Shown one piece after another: positions 44,215 to 53,015 of a stretch of DNA of 64,000 nucleotides. Origin of the DNA: Prevotella sp. (GTDB taxonomy: Bacteria; Bacteroidota; Bacteroidia; Bacteroidales; Bacteroidaceae). The notes beneath the pieces were generated by a model. The model saw only the letters and a list, made by a program, of their open reading frames with translations, was not told where the DNA came from and searched no databases. The stretch lies in assembly GCA_017548275.1 (NCBI GenBank), contig JAFZAH010000027.1, forward strand, positions 1 to 64,000, read 5' to 3'. Position numbers and translations under genes: made by a program. Numbering within the stretch: the first letter of the stretch is position 1; every line of letters starts with the position of its first letter.

Positions 44215-44643
44215 AGGGTTTGAGTTTTTAGAATTGTAGGAGTTGAGGAGTGTAGGAGTGTAGGAGTGTAGGAGTTTAGACATTAGTGCTCTGACTCTGG
44301 AAGTTAAAGAAGTTAAGGAAGTTAAGGAAGTTAAAGCCAATAGTTCACTATTTAGGAGTGAAGGAGTTCAGACATTAGTTCGCCAATCCGTTTAATTAGT
44401 GAAATCCGTTGTCTTTTTTTCGAATAATTCGCTTAATTCGTAGTTCTAAATAGGTATAGGGTTGAGTGTAGAGGGTTTAGTGCTCTCCCTTGTCCCTCAT
44501 CCTAATTCGTATAATTCGAGAAATTCGTAGTCTTTATTTAGGAGTTCAGGAGTGAAGGAGTTCAGACAATTGTGCTCTATTAGTGGACTAATCTCTCACC
44601 TCTCACCTCCAACCTCTCACCTCCAAAAGTTTGCCCCTTGCCC
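44215..44643. repeat. Composite word repeat with the right arm of the ~220-bp inverted pair
   Basis: It contains GGAGTGTAGGAGT and AAGTTAAGGAAG words (44235-44335), the block 44362-44579 that is the reverse complement of 39441-39665, and ACCTCTCACCTCC and CCCCTTGCCCC words (44585-44643). No gene is present. Confidence 0.85.
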
Positions 44644-45936
44644 CTAAATCGTTTTTGACTGTATGGTGCCTTTTTGCACGCGGGTTTCTATGAGGGTGCC
44701 GGGCGGGAGTTGAGAGGGGTCGCGTACGGTCTTTCCCTGATGGAGGGTGATGCTGTAACCGCGGTCGAGCAGGAGTTGGGGGTCGAGTGCCTGAGTGCGC
44801 TGTGCTATCATGTTGACGCGGTGTCGCTCGTTGGTGATTATCCTTTCGACGAGAGCCGGAATGCGCTGCTCGTAGAGAGAGAGTTTGTGGTTGTTGCCGT
44901 CGATGCGCCGTTGCATGGCTGCCGCCATACGCGCATAAAGTCGCTCTACCCTACCCTCCTGTCTGGTCTTTGCCACGGCAAAGAGAGCGGGAATGGCCTG
45001 TGCCATCCGTTCAAGCCTGAGCCGCTGTGTCTCCATCTTCTGGCTGACCTGACGGACGATGGTCTGCTGGGCGTACTCGATGCGGTCGAGCACCTGTTTG
45101 AGATGACTGATGAGAAAAGCCGCCGCCGCAGTGGGTGTCTTCACACGTGTGTGTGAAATCATGTCGAGCACGCTCTCGTCGCGGTCGTGTCCGATGCCTG
45201 TGATGACGGGCAACGGGAAATTAGCCACATTGCGCGCCAGATTGAGGGTGTCAAAACCGGAGAGGTCGCTGGTGGCACCACCGCCACGCGCGATGACCAC
45301 ACAATCGAAGTCGTCGATGCGACGGTTGATGGCATCGAGCGCGGCTATCACGCTCTGCTCCACAGATTCGCCCTGCATGATAGACGTAAACAACTCTGTA
45401 TGGAAGACGAACCCGTATTCATTGTCGGCCAATTGATTGCAGAAGTCGCCGTAACCCGCCGCATTGGCACTGGATATGACGGCGATGCGGTTGGCAAACA
45501 TCGGCAACGTGAGTTCTTTGTTGAGGTCGAACACTCCTTCCTCCTTCAATGTACGGATAATCTCCTGCCGTTTCATCGCCATCTCCCCCAACGTGAATGC
45601 GGGGTCGATGTCAGTGACAACCCATTTGAAACCGTAATTCTCATGAAACTGGGGGGAGACACAGAGGAGCACCTTCATGCCGGGGTGGAGCGACTGACCT
45701 GTGACCCGCTCGAAATGCGGCCGCACCAACATCCATGTCATGTGCCAACAGACAGCGGAAGCCTTCGCCACGGGGGTGTTCTTGGCCGATTTCTGTATCA
45801 ATTCCATGTAGCAGTGACCGCCATGTTCGCGCGCCTCTGACAGTTCGGCCTCGACCCAATACTGACCAGGCAAGGCGTTTTCTATCGCCTCGCTAACCAT
45901 GTGGTTGAGTTCATATAGGGTGTAGTGTTTGGGCAT
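44644..45936 (-). CDS. xseA: Exodeoxyribonuclease VII large subunit
   Basis: The 430-residue large subunit has an N-terminal OB-fold (YTLYELNHMVSEAIENALPGQYWVEAELSEAREH.GHCYMELIQ), then the nuclease core (FANRIAVISSANAAGYGDFCNQL, VIARGGGATSDLSGFD, VITGIGHDRDESVLD, KTPTAAAAFLI) and a C-terminal coiled coil ending GYSITLHQGKTVRDPSQLPPG. It pairs with XseB (44035-44214). Confidence 0.95.
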   Translation of the reverse strand: MPKHYTLYELNHMVSEAIENALPGQYWVEAELSEAREHGGHCYMELIQKSAKNTPVAKASAVCWHMTWMLVRPHFERVTGQSLHPGMKVLLCVSPQFHENYGFKWVVTDIDPAFTLGEMAMKRQEIIRTLKEEGVFDLNKELTLPMFANRIAVISSANAAGYGDFCNQLADNEYGFVFHTELFTSIMQGESVEQSVIAALDAINRRIDDFDCVVIARGGGATSDLSGFDTLNLARNVANFPLPVITGIGHDRDESVLDMISHTRVKTPTAAAAFLISHLKQVLDRIEYAQQTIVRQVSQKMETQRLRLERMAQAIPALFAVAKTRQEGRVERLYARMAAAMQRRIDGNNHKLSLYEQRIPALVERIITNERHRVNMIAQRTQALDPQLLLDRGYSITLHQGKTVRDPSQLPPGTLIETRVQKGTIQSKTI

Positions 45937-46167
45937 TGTTTAGTCGTTTGGGAGATTGGTCGTTTAGTCGTTTGGGAGATTGGTGATTGGGAGAACTGGG
46001 AAGGATGGGAAGGATGGGAATGATGGGAACGATGGGAATGATGGGAGAACTGGGAATGATGGGAGGCAGCGGCAGAACCGCTGCTTACGAGTAAGAGAAA
46101 GGATAGGTGGACTAATCTCTCACTTCTTACCTCTCACTTCTTACCTCTCACTTCTTACCTCTTGCCT
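45937..46167. repeat. GGATGGGAATGATGGGAA tandem words upstream of xseA
   Basis: The gap starts with TTTAGTCGTTTGGGAGATTGG words (about 45950-45990), as at 19495-19555. Then come about eight tandem copies of a 9-base word GATGGGAAN (45998-46060), and ACCTCTCACTTCTT words (46115-46160). No gene is present. Confidence 0.8.
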
Positions 46168-47562
46168 CTATTTCCCGCTCTCCCATGCTTTTTGGAAGTC
46201 GGGGATGCCGTAACCGAACACGTTGTCGGGGTAATCGTACTGGTGGGCGCTTTTACGTACGAGATCCATGATTTCTTTAGCGGTCTTGTCGGGAAGGGCC
46301 TGCCAGAGACAAGCCACCATGCCCGCCATGATGGGCGACGAGAACGACGTGCCCATGTCGAAGCCGATGGCACCCCTGCCGCTGATGGTTGCCGCCCCGC
46401 TGCCGAGCGCCATCACATCGGGCTTGACGCGTCCGTCGGCACTGGGTCCCACGCTGCTGAACGACGCGTTTTTCCTCGCGGAGTTGACGGCTCCCACGGT
46501 GAGGATATTTTCAGCGTCGGCGGGGAAATTGATTTTCTTCCACATACCCATACCGTCGTTGCCCGCGCTGTTGCAAAGAATCATCCCCTTGTCGGCCATC
46601 ATCGATGCGGTGCACGAGACGAGCGCGGTATGTCCGTCGAGTTCGCGGTAGAGATGGTCGCCGTCATTGCCGTCGAAATCCTGATAGCCCAACGAACTGT
46701 TGACCACATCCACGCCCACGGAGTCGGCAAACTCAGCGGCTGCCGCCCAATAATCCTCCTCGGCCAGCGTCTCGGTATAGTTATCCTCGGACCTGATGAG
46801 CCAGAACGACGCTTCGGGCGCGGTGCCCACCATATAATCGGGCTCGTTGGCACCCATGCAGGAGAGCACTCTTGTGCCGTGGTCGTGATCGACAAAAAGC
46901 CCGGAAGAGGGTGTCGGCACGACATCGTGCGTTCCTATCACTTTGATTTTCTTCATTGTAGGCACTTGGTCTACATTCATGAAACCGCCGTCGAATACCG
47001 CGATGGTGATGCCTTTACCCTTGAATCCCGCCTGATGGAGCGGTTTGCCGTTGAGCATATTGATTTGCAGTTCGGCCGCGCCGTAATAACTGCCGGGATG
47101 GTGTTCTTTCTCGCCAAGCGAATTTTGAACCCTGTCACGTTTTTTGAGTGCGACCGTGTCGGGCGACGCCCACACCTTCATCGTGCGGCTCACAAACGGC
47201 AGCGCGCCCAGGCGCTGCACGGTCATGGTGTCTTTCACTCGGACCAGCACCGTGTTGTTCCACTTGCTCTTGCAGAGAATCTCGCCGCCTGTTAGCGTGA
47301 TTTGTTTCAAGTAGGATTCCGGCTGCGGCAGGTCGGTCATATCGATTTGCAGATGCTGCCTCTTTCTACGCTCAATGGCTTTTTTGGAGAGAAACGCCTC
47401 AGGGCGGTCAATCCGGAAAGGCGTACCGTTTTTGTCGGTCAGATAAAGGCGGTACATATAACTTTTGCCACCAGGATATTCTTGGTCGGCCGCATTGGTC
47501 GTGGAGAGCGCCAAGGGAGCCCATATCGCGACCATCATCAGAAACAGGATTTTTCTCATCAT
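46168..47562 (-). CDS. Exported subtilisin-like serine protease (S8)
   Basis: The 464-residue protein has a signal peptide (MMRKILFLMMVAIWAPLALSTTNA) and an N-terminal pro-region, followed by an S8 catalytic domain: Asp in TIAVFDGGF, His in DHDHGTRVLSCMG, Asn in LCNSAGNDG and Ser in MGTSFSSPIMAG. No type IX C-terminal sorting domain is evident after QKAWESGK, so it may stay in the periplasm or leave by another route. Its start could be the second Met at 47559. Confidence 0.93.
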   Translation of the reverse strand: MMRKILFLMMVAIWAPLALSTTNAADQEYPGGKSYMYRLYLTDKNGTPFRIDRPEAFLSKKAIERRKRQHLQIDMTDLPQPESYLKQITLTGGEILCKSKWNNTVLVRVKDTMTVQRLGALPFVSRTMKVWASPDTVALKKRDRVQNSLGEKEHHPGSYYGAAELQINMLNGKPLHQAGFKGKGITIAVFDGGFMNVDQVPTMKKIKVIGTHDVVPTPSSGLFVDHDHGTRVLSCMGANEPDYMVGTAPEASFWLIRSEDNYTETLAEEDYWAAAAEFADSVGVDVVNSSLGYQDFDGNDGDHLYRELDGHTALVSCTASMMADKGMILCNSAGNDGMGMWKKINFPADAENILTVGAVNSARKNASFSSVGPSADGRVKPDVMALGSGAATISGRGAIGFDMGTSFSSPIMAGMVACLWQALPDKTAKEIMDLVRKSAHQYDYPDNVFGYGIPDFQKAWESGK

Positions 47563-47678
47563 GTCAGTGTCTGTATTGATTTTGTAGGCACAAAATTAGC
47601 GAAAAATATCCATACCTATGGCAGGACATCCATAAAAAAAATATAATTGTGGTTAAGAGGTTATAAGGTTGTGAGGTT

Positions 47679-48374
47679 TTACTCCCAATCTGCGCCGGTG
47701 ACTTTTTCGGTGAAAGCGTTACCGGTCCATTTGAGGAGATAATTCTCGTAGAGGAAATCTTCTTCGGGGTCCCATTTCACATAACCGACGGAGATGTCTT
47801 TATTTTCTTTGGGCAAGTAGATGCAGGGGGTGCCTGCGTTTTTGTGCTTTTTCAGGAAAGAATCAAAAAACTGCTTGATTTTGAGGTCGGGCGACAGCGT
47901 GCGGGTCTTGGGGTTGTAGTCGTAAAAAAGCAAGGCGTTGACGGTGTTAACGCCCTCGCCTTCAGAGCCGATTTGCATGAGCATGGCAACAAGGGCATGG
48001 CCGTTGGGCCGACGCCAATAACAGACCTCCGCCTTATAGTCGCACTGTCCGCCCATATCGCATTGGATATAACCGTTGCGGGGAGCGTCATCCACGATAT
48101 AGTGTTTTTCCTCCCATGTGTACTGACCCGGTTTCTTCAGATAATCGACCATGGCTGCACAGGGCGAATAATTCATAAACTGGCTGCACAAGGCGTTGGC
48201 ATAGTCATGTATAGGCGCATTGGGATGCGAGGTAGTCACGCGGATGGTCTTACCGGTCCACTGTTTGGCAATGGCGCTCATCGCTTTAGTGTCTTGTTCT
48301 ACAGTATCCTGTGCCCAAGAAAAGACGGAACACAGTAATAATACGACAATCGAGGAAATAGTTTTTTTAGACAT
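47679..48374 (-). CDS. Exported protein of unknown function (231 aa)
   Basis: The protein has a signal peptide (MSKKTISSIVVLLLCSVFSWAQ) and a soluble mature domain with no recognised family. Notable stretches are YIQCDMGGQCDYKAEVCYWRRPNGHALVAM, LLFYDYNPKTRTLSPDL and YVKWDPEEDFLYEN. Two close Cys pairs suggest disulphides. It stands alone between a protease and a glycosyltransferase gene. Confidence 0.7.
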   Translation of the reverse strand: MSKKTISSIVVLLLCSVFSWAQDTVEQDTKAMSAIAKQWTGKTIRVTTSHPNAPIHDYANALCSQFMNYSPCAAMVDYLKKPGQYTWEEKHYIVDDAPRNGYIQCDMGGQCDYKAEVCYWRRPNGHALVAMLMQIGSEGEGVNTVNALLFYDYNPKTRTLSPDLKIKQFFDSFLKKHKNAGTPCIYLPKENKDISVGYVKWDPEEDFLYENYLLKWTGNAFTEKVTGADWE

Positions 48375-48436
48375 GAGATTGTGAGGTTATAAGGTTGGGG
48401 GTAAGGGCATTAAGGTCATTAAGGACGTTAAGGACT

Positions 48437-49336
48437 TTAGGGCTTTTTCTTTTTTTGCGCGAAGAAGGTGCCCATGCGCCAGAGATTGAAGTAAGAGAGT
48501 TTGGGATGGCGGCCGGTGAGGTTTTTGCGTTCCAAACGTCCGAACAGTTTGTGCCAGATCCGGACACATCCGGCGAGATGCCAGCGCTCGATTTTCTCGG
48601 CTTTGTCAAGCAGTCGTGAATAGCCTCGCAGGTCGTCGCGCCGCTCTGACAAGGTGAGCAGTCCCTCGGCGGTTTTATCAAGAAAACGCTCGTTTGACTC
48701 GAAATCCTCAAAACCGACGGGATTGTCGATATGCGTCACTGGGATGCCCGCCTCCTTCAACTTCCTGCCGAAGAACACATCTTCATAGCCATAGCGGCGG
48801 AAACGCTCGTCGAAAGGATGCTCGAGCATGATGTCGCGCCGTATCATGAAGTTTGACGTGTGGAAATCCTGATAAGGATGCGCCTGCCGTTCCTCGATAC
48901 TTATGACATGGTGGCGCGCCAGTTCGTAACGATAGCGCAGGTTGCCTTTCCACTCTTTGCGTCCTACATGATAGCCGCCATAGGCCACATCACTGTCGGC
49001 GCATTGCAGATAACGGAGGATGAAATCGTCGGCGATGACACTCATGTGACAGTCGATAAACAACAAATGGTCGTATTGTGCCGTGAGTGCCAAAAGATTG
49101 CGAGTGGCAGCCCGTCCCGCATTGATGTCGCGCCGCAGATAACGGCATCCGGGCAGCGCATTGATAGACTTATTGGCGGCGATGACCGCCTTGTCGGTAC
49201 TTCCGTCATCGCTCACCAGTATCTCATAACGCACGCCCTCACAAGCGTCGGCCAGACGTTGCAGGTCGCGCACCAAGTCCACACACACATGATTGTATGT
49301 GGGAATGAGGATGCTGAGGTTCAATTCACTGGTCAC
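48437..49336 (-). CDS. Family 2 glycosyltransferase
   Basis: The 299-residue GT-A fold enzyme begins NLSILIPTYNHVCVDLVRDLQ with DDGSTDKAVI as the nucleotide-sugar site, LLFIDCHMSVIAD at the DxD-like position, and EDVFFGRKLKEAGIP near the middle. No membrane helices are seen. It probably adds a sugar to a surface polysaccharide, but the acceptor is unknown; no capsule cluster is visible. Confidence 0.88.
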   Translation of the reverse strand: MTSELNLSILIPTYNHVCVDLVRDLQRLADACEGVRYEILVSDDGSTDKAVIAANKSINALPGCRYLRRDINAGRAATRNLLALTAQYDHLLFIDCHMSVIADDFILRYLQCADSDVAYGGYHVGRKEWKGNLRYRYELARHHVISIEERQAHPYQDFHTSNFMIRRDIMLEHPFDERFRRYGYEDVFFGRKLKEAGIPVTHIDNPVGFEDFESNERFLDKTAEGLLTLSERRDDLRGYSRLLDKAEKIERWHLAGCVRIWHKLFGRLERKNLTGRHPKLSYFNLWRMGTFFAQKKKKP

Positions 49337-49390
49337 GGGCCGAGGTTTTTATAGGATTGCTAGAGGTTCTAGATTTTCTAGATATCTAGA

Positions 49391-50608
49391 TTATTTTACA
49401 ATGGGGTTGATGGTGGTTATCAATTCCTCAAACTCTTCGCGGTGATGGCCGGGGAAGATGATGTGGTGGTTGCCGATGGGACAGGTGAGGAAATAACGGG
49501 TGAGCGAGGGGTCGGCGAGACGGATGACCTGTTGTGTGCGGCAGAGGTCGGGTTCTGACTGATTGCGGAGGAGTTGACCTTCGGCGATGAAACAACGAGA
49601 GAGGTCGCCAGCCACTTTGAACAATGTGACAGGCCCTTCTTTCATATAACCGCGTATGCCAACACCGATGCCCGACTCGAAATGGGTATCGAGTTCATAC
49701 CGCTCGACCATATTGAGCGGTATGGTGCAGTGGGCGAAAAACATCTCGCCCGTCTCGGGGTTGATGCTGGCGGGATTGGCCTGGAAGCCCGACACGCCCG
49801 ACAGCGCGCGCCCTATCATCATGGAGAGCATGGCGGGCACATCGCCCTCGCAACCCGCCACATAACCCTCAGCATTTAACTTCGCAAGCGCCCAGCAGCC
49901 CGTGTTCCTCACCGCCGTGAGCAGGTCGAAACAACGGAGGGTGAAGCCCTGCAACTGATGGCGGACGATAAGAGATTTCAGTGCGTTGTAGATAGCGACG
50001 GCTCCCAAATAAACGTCGCACCGCTCTCCTCCACATGGGAAGGGGGGATTGACTTCTGACGTTTCGGTTGAGATGGCTATCTCATCCAACAACTCCTGCA
50101 TGGGAATGTCGATGAGGGAGATGCCCAACTGACGCTGAATCCCGGCTGCGTCGGCATGGCTCGAGATGAGCCAGTCGGAGGGTTGACCGATGATGCCAAG
50201 ACGGCAGCCGCGCAATGTCCGTAACGCTTCGCCTACCCTCTCCAAAAGTTGGATGCGGTGAGCGACATAGTCATTGCTGGCGTGGATGATTTCACCCTGC
50301 AAACCTTGTTGGCGTAAGTAGGACAGAATCTCCATCGACGCCGCGAGGGAATTGCTCTTTCCTGACGTAAGCAACAGGAAGGGACGCTGCGACTGTGAGC
50401 GCAGTTGCGGCAACAGACGTTGGAAGATGCCTTCCGTGCCGCCTGTGCGCACATAGATGAGGTCAGCGTCATGTGAGCCGTAATCGGAGAAATCGCTTCC
50501 CCGGAAGACATACGCCATGCCGAGACCGCCTAAGAACACGCGTGTCGCATCCGACACCGCCTTCTCGTCATGCAGAGTCGATGTCAGGGTATAGACGGCG
50601 ATGCTCAT
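49391..50608 (-). CDS. L-fucose/L-arabinose isomerase-like protein
   Basis: The 405-residue soluble protein resembles the fucose/arabinose isomerase fold by pattern: LIYVRTGGTEGIFQRLLPQL, HASNDYVAHRIQLLERV, GCRLGIIGQPSDWLI, LRCFDLL, GYVAGCEGDVPAMLSMM, and ETGEMFFAHCTIPLNMV, which parallels the metal-site region of these enzymes. True FucI and AraA are longer (500-590 residues). It overlaps the SemiSWEET gene by 4 bases, so they should be co-translated. The sugar is unknown. Confidence 0.7.
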   Translation of the reverse strand: MSIAVYTLTSTLHDEKAVSDATRVFLGGLGMAYVFRGSDFSDYGSHDADLIYVRTGGTEGIFQRLLPQLRSQSQRPFLLLTSGKSNSLAASMEILSYLRQQGLQGEIIHASNDYVAHRIQLLERVGEALRTLRGCRLGIIGQPSDWLISSHADAAGIQRQLGISLIDIPMQELLDEIAISTETSEVNPPFPCGGERCDVYLGAVAIYNALKSLIVRHQLQGFTLRCFDLLTAVRNTGCWALAKLNAEGYVAGCEGDVPAMLSMMIGRALSGVSGFQANPASINPETGEMFFAHCTIPLNMVERYELDTHFESGIGVGIRGYMKEGPVTLFKVAGDLSRCFIAEGQLLRNQSEPDLCRTQQVIRLADPSLTRYFLTCPIGNHHIIFPGHHREEFEELITTINPIVK

Positions 50609-50898
50609 TTCTTTTTATCTTTGAAATAATCGTTATGCATCTTGATGCAGAAAACGATGGCACTGCACACCATAGTGACTAGGTTGGTGATAAAGAGCGC
50701 CCAGAGAATCTCGGGTTTGTGCAGAATACCCTGCAACATGAAGCAAACTCCACCGACAAACATCATCATAAAACCTGGCAAAGAGATTCCGTCGGTATTT
50801 CGCGTGCGAATCGTGGTGATAGCCTGTGGCAAATAACCAAGGATGAGGCAGATGCTCGCCACCCATCCACAGATTTCATAAATAACACTTTGTTCCAT
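50605..50898 (-). CDS. SemiSWEET-type sugar transporter
   Basis: The 97-residue membrane protein has three helices (IYEICGWVASICLILGYLPQ; ISLPGFMMMFVGGVCFMLQGI; LWALFITNLVTMVCSAIVFCI), the PQ-loop signature GYLPQ and T.NTDGIS, all typical of SemiSWEET half-transporters that dimerise to move small sugars. It is upstream of, and overlaps by 4 bases, the isomerase-like gene. A minus-strand TATTTTTGC box (50938-50946) lies 40 bases upstream. Confidence 0.88.
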   Translation of the reverse strand: MEQSVIYEICGWVASICLILGYLPQAITTIRTRNTDGISLPGFMMMFVGGVCFMLQGILHKPEILWALFITNLVTMVCSAIVFCIKMHNDYFKDKKK

Positions 50899-51015
50899 CG
50901 TTAATGATTGTTTTAAGAGGTTAGGATGATTTTATTTGCAAAAATACAAAAAACGATTGTAAAATAGCACCATTATCGCCATAAAATTGTTATATTTGCA
51001 CCAAAATCGATTACT

Positions 51016-52062
51016 ATGATGATGAAACGCACAGGAAAAGTTCTGCTCATCTACACTGGGGGTACCATCGGCATGGGCCGCAACCCCCAGACAGGAGCCT
51101 TGGAGCCGCTTGACTTCGACCACTTGGCAAGCGAAATGTATGAGTTTCGCTATCTGAAAGCAAGTTTCGACACCTATCAGTTTACGCCGCCCATCGACTC
51201 ATCGGACATCTCCCCACGTCAGTGGGCACAACTGGTGCGCATCATCGCCGACCGCTATGAGGAATACGACGGGTTCGTCATCCTGCACGGCACCGACACG
51301 ATGGCTTATACCGCCTCGGCGCTGTCGTTCATGTTGGAGAACCTGACCAAACCTGTGATACTTACGGGTTCGCAATTACCCATCGGACAGTTGCGCACCG
51401 ACGGCAAGGAAAACCTCATCACGAGCATTGAACTGGCAGCCGACACCCACCCCGACGGCACCCCGATGGTGCCCGAGGTATGTATCTACTTTAACGGCAA
51501 GTTGATTCGCGGCAACCGTGCCACGAAGATTGCAGCCGACGGTTTCAACGCCTTTGATTCGTTCAACTATCCCGTACTGTGTCATGCCGGAGTGAACTTT
51601 GTTTATCACGAGCATCATATCCTGCAACCCGACTACACGCGTCCGATGGTGCCTCACACGGCGATGGACCCGCATGTGCTGGTGTTCTCGCTCTTCCCCG
51701 GCATCGACGAGAGTGTCTTCCGCCACACACTCGACTCACCCGAACTGCGCAGCATCGTGATACGGTCGTTTGGCAGCGGCAACGCCCCTCAACAGCCATG
51801 GTTGCTGCGGTTGTTCAAGGGTGCCTCGGAGCGCGGCATAACCGTGGTGAACATCAGTCAATGCGTGAGCGGCACGGTGGAGATGAGCCGCTACGACACA
51901 GGCTATCAACTGCAGAGCACCGGCGTTATCAGCGGGCGCGACAGCACGGTAGAGGCGGCGGTGACCAAACTGATGTATCTGCAAGCCCGCTACACCGACG
52001 CCAACACCATCCGCATGATGATGAACCGCTGTCTAGCGGGAGAAGTAACCATTTTACGTTGA
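51016..52062 (+). CDS. ansA: Type I L-asparaginase
   Basis: The 348-residue cytosolic asparaginase hydrolyses Asn to Asp and ammonia. Motifs: GKVLLIYTGGTIGM (catalytic Thr), VILHGTDTMAYTASAL (second catalytic Thr with Asp and Lys later), ILTGSQLPIGQLRTDGKENL and VVNISQCVSGTVEMSRYDTG. There is no signal peptide, as expected for type I. Three ATGs start the frame; the first is used. TATATTTGC at 50991-50999 is a good -7 box. Confidence 0.93.
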   Translation: MMMKRTGKVLLIYTGGTIGMGRNPQTGALEPLDFDHLASEMYEFRYLKASFDTYQFTPPIDSSDISPRQWAQLVRIIADRYEEYDGFVILHGTDTMAYTASALSFMLENLTKPVILTGSQLPIGQLRTDGKENLITSIELAADTHPDGTPMVPEVCIYFNGKLIRGNRATKIAADGFNAFDSFNYPVLCHAGVNFVYHEHHILQPDYTRPMVPHTAMDPHVLVFSLFPGIDESVFRHTLDSPELRSIVIRSFGSGNAPQQPWLLRLFKGASERGITVVNISQCVSGTVEMSRYDTGYQLQSTGVISGRDSTVEAAVTKLMYLQARYTDANTIRMMMNRCLAGEVTILR

Positions 52063-52265
52063 ACATTGAACGTGGAACGTGGAACATTGAACATTGAACG
52101 TGGAACGTGGAACAGCCTAAACGATTTTTCGACTACGAATTACGTGAGATTTTCCGAAGAGCCACTGACTGAAAGGTAGTAATTTCACAAATTAGAATTA
52201 GTGGCAGCACACTAAACCCTCAACACTAAACCATAAACACTAAACCATAAACCAAATAAAACATT
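52063..52265. repeat. AACGTGGAACATTGAAC and CTAAACCATAAACA words
   Basis: It begins with about six tandem ATTGAACGTGGAACG words (52057-52110), then an AT-rich part, then CACTAAACCCTCAACA / CTAAACCATAAAC words (52208-52250) just before the rubrerythrin start. Confidence 0.75.
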
Positions 52266-52805
52266 ATGAAAGAACTGAAAGGAACAAAGACAGAGAAAAA
52301 CCTGATGGAAGCATTCGCAGGTGAGAGTATGGCACGTAACAAATACACCTATTGGGCATCAAAGGCCAGGAAAGACGGTTATGTGCAAATCAGCGCCATC
52401 TTCGAGGAAACGGCCAACAATGAGCGTGAGCACGCCAAGATGTGGTTCAAATATCTGGAAGGCGGCATCAAGTCAACACCGGAGAACCTGAAAGCAGCCG
52501 CCGAGGGCGAGAACTTCGAGTGGATCGACATGTATGACCGCATGGCACGCGAGGCCGAGGAAGAAGGCTTCACCGAGATTGCCGCAAAATTCCGCGGTGT
52601 GGCAGCCATCGAGAAACATCACGAGGAGCGCTATCGCAAACTGCTGAAGAACATCGAAGACAAGGTGGTGTTCTCTCGCGACGGCGATGCTATCTGGAAA
52701 TGCCGCAACTGCGGACATATCGTCATCGGCAAAGAAGCCCCCGAGGTATGCCCCGTTTGCGACCATCCGCAGGCACACTTCGAACTGCTGTGTGAGAATT
52801 ATTAA
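52266..52805 (+). CDS. rbr: Rubrerythrin
   Basis: The 179-residue non-haem iron protein detoxifies peroxide in anaerobes. The N-terminal ferritin-like diiron domain has Glu ligands in [30 protein letters not shown] and [11 protein letters not shown], and the C-terminal rubredoxin domain has CRNCG and CPVCDH. Nearby cydAB (3.4-5 kb) is another oxygen-handling system, though far away in this window. Confidence 0.95.
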   Translation: MKELKGTKTEKNLMEAFAGESMARNKYTYWASKARKDGYVQISAIFEETANNEREHAKMWFKYLEGGIKSTPENLKAAAEGENFEWIDMYDRMAREAEEEGFTEIAAKFRGVAAIEKHHEERYRKLLKNIEDKVVFSRDGDAIWKCRNCGHIVIGKEAPEVCPVCDHPQAHFELLCENY

Positions 52806-52807
52806 TT

Positions 52808-52893
52808 CCTCATCACCAAACCCTCACCCATTGGGGGGACAGATACTATGAGCGGGGCGCGACTTGACGGTCGCGCCCCGCTTATTGATGAGG
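52808..52893. terminator. Very stable hairpin between rubrerythrin and the alcohol dehydrogenase gene
   Basis: A perfect 12-bp G/C stem GCGGGGCGCGAC (52852-52863) / GTCGCGCCCCGC (52870-52881) is enclosed by an outer stem CCTCATCA (52808-52815) / TGATGAGG (52886-52893). No T-run follows on either strand, so it is not a standard intrinsic terminator; it may still end or stabilise the rbr transcript. Confidence 0.5.
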
Positions 52894-53015
52894 TTAATTG
52901 GGGGTATTAGGGAGTTCCCCGGAAACCAATGGTCGGCAGCCGAAGGAAAATCCCCCCGAACGAAGAGCACTGGCTGTCGGTTCCTCCGAATAGTCTTATT
53001 GGGCTATTTTGGAGG

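Noticed and set aside
39441..44579. Composite transposon bounded by inverted repeats
   Set aside because: No transposase lies between or beside the arms, and the enclosed genes are ordinary housekeeping genes, so recombination-mediated inversion or repeat copying is a simpler explanation.
50991..50999. Complete promoter for ansA
   Set aside because: The -7 box TATATTTGC is good but no TTTG lies at normal spacing, so only the -7 box is noted with the gene.
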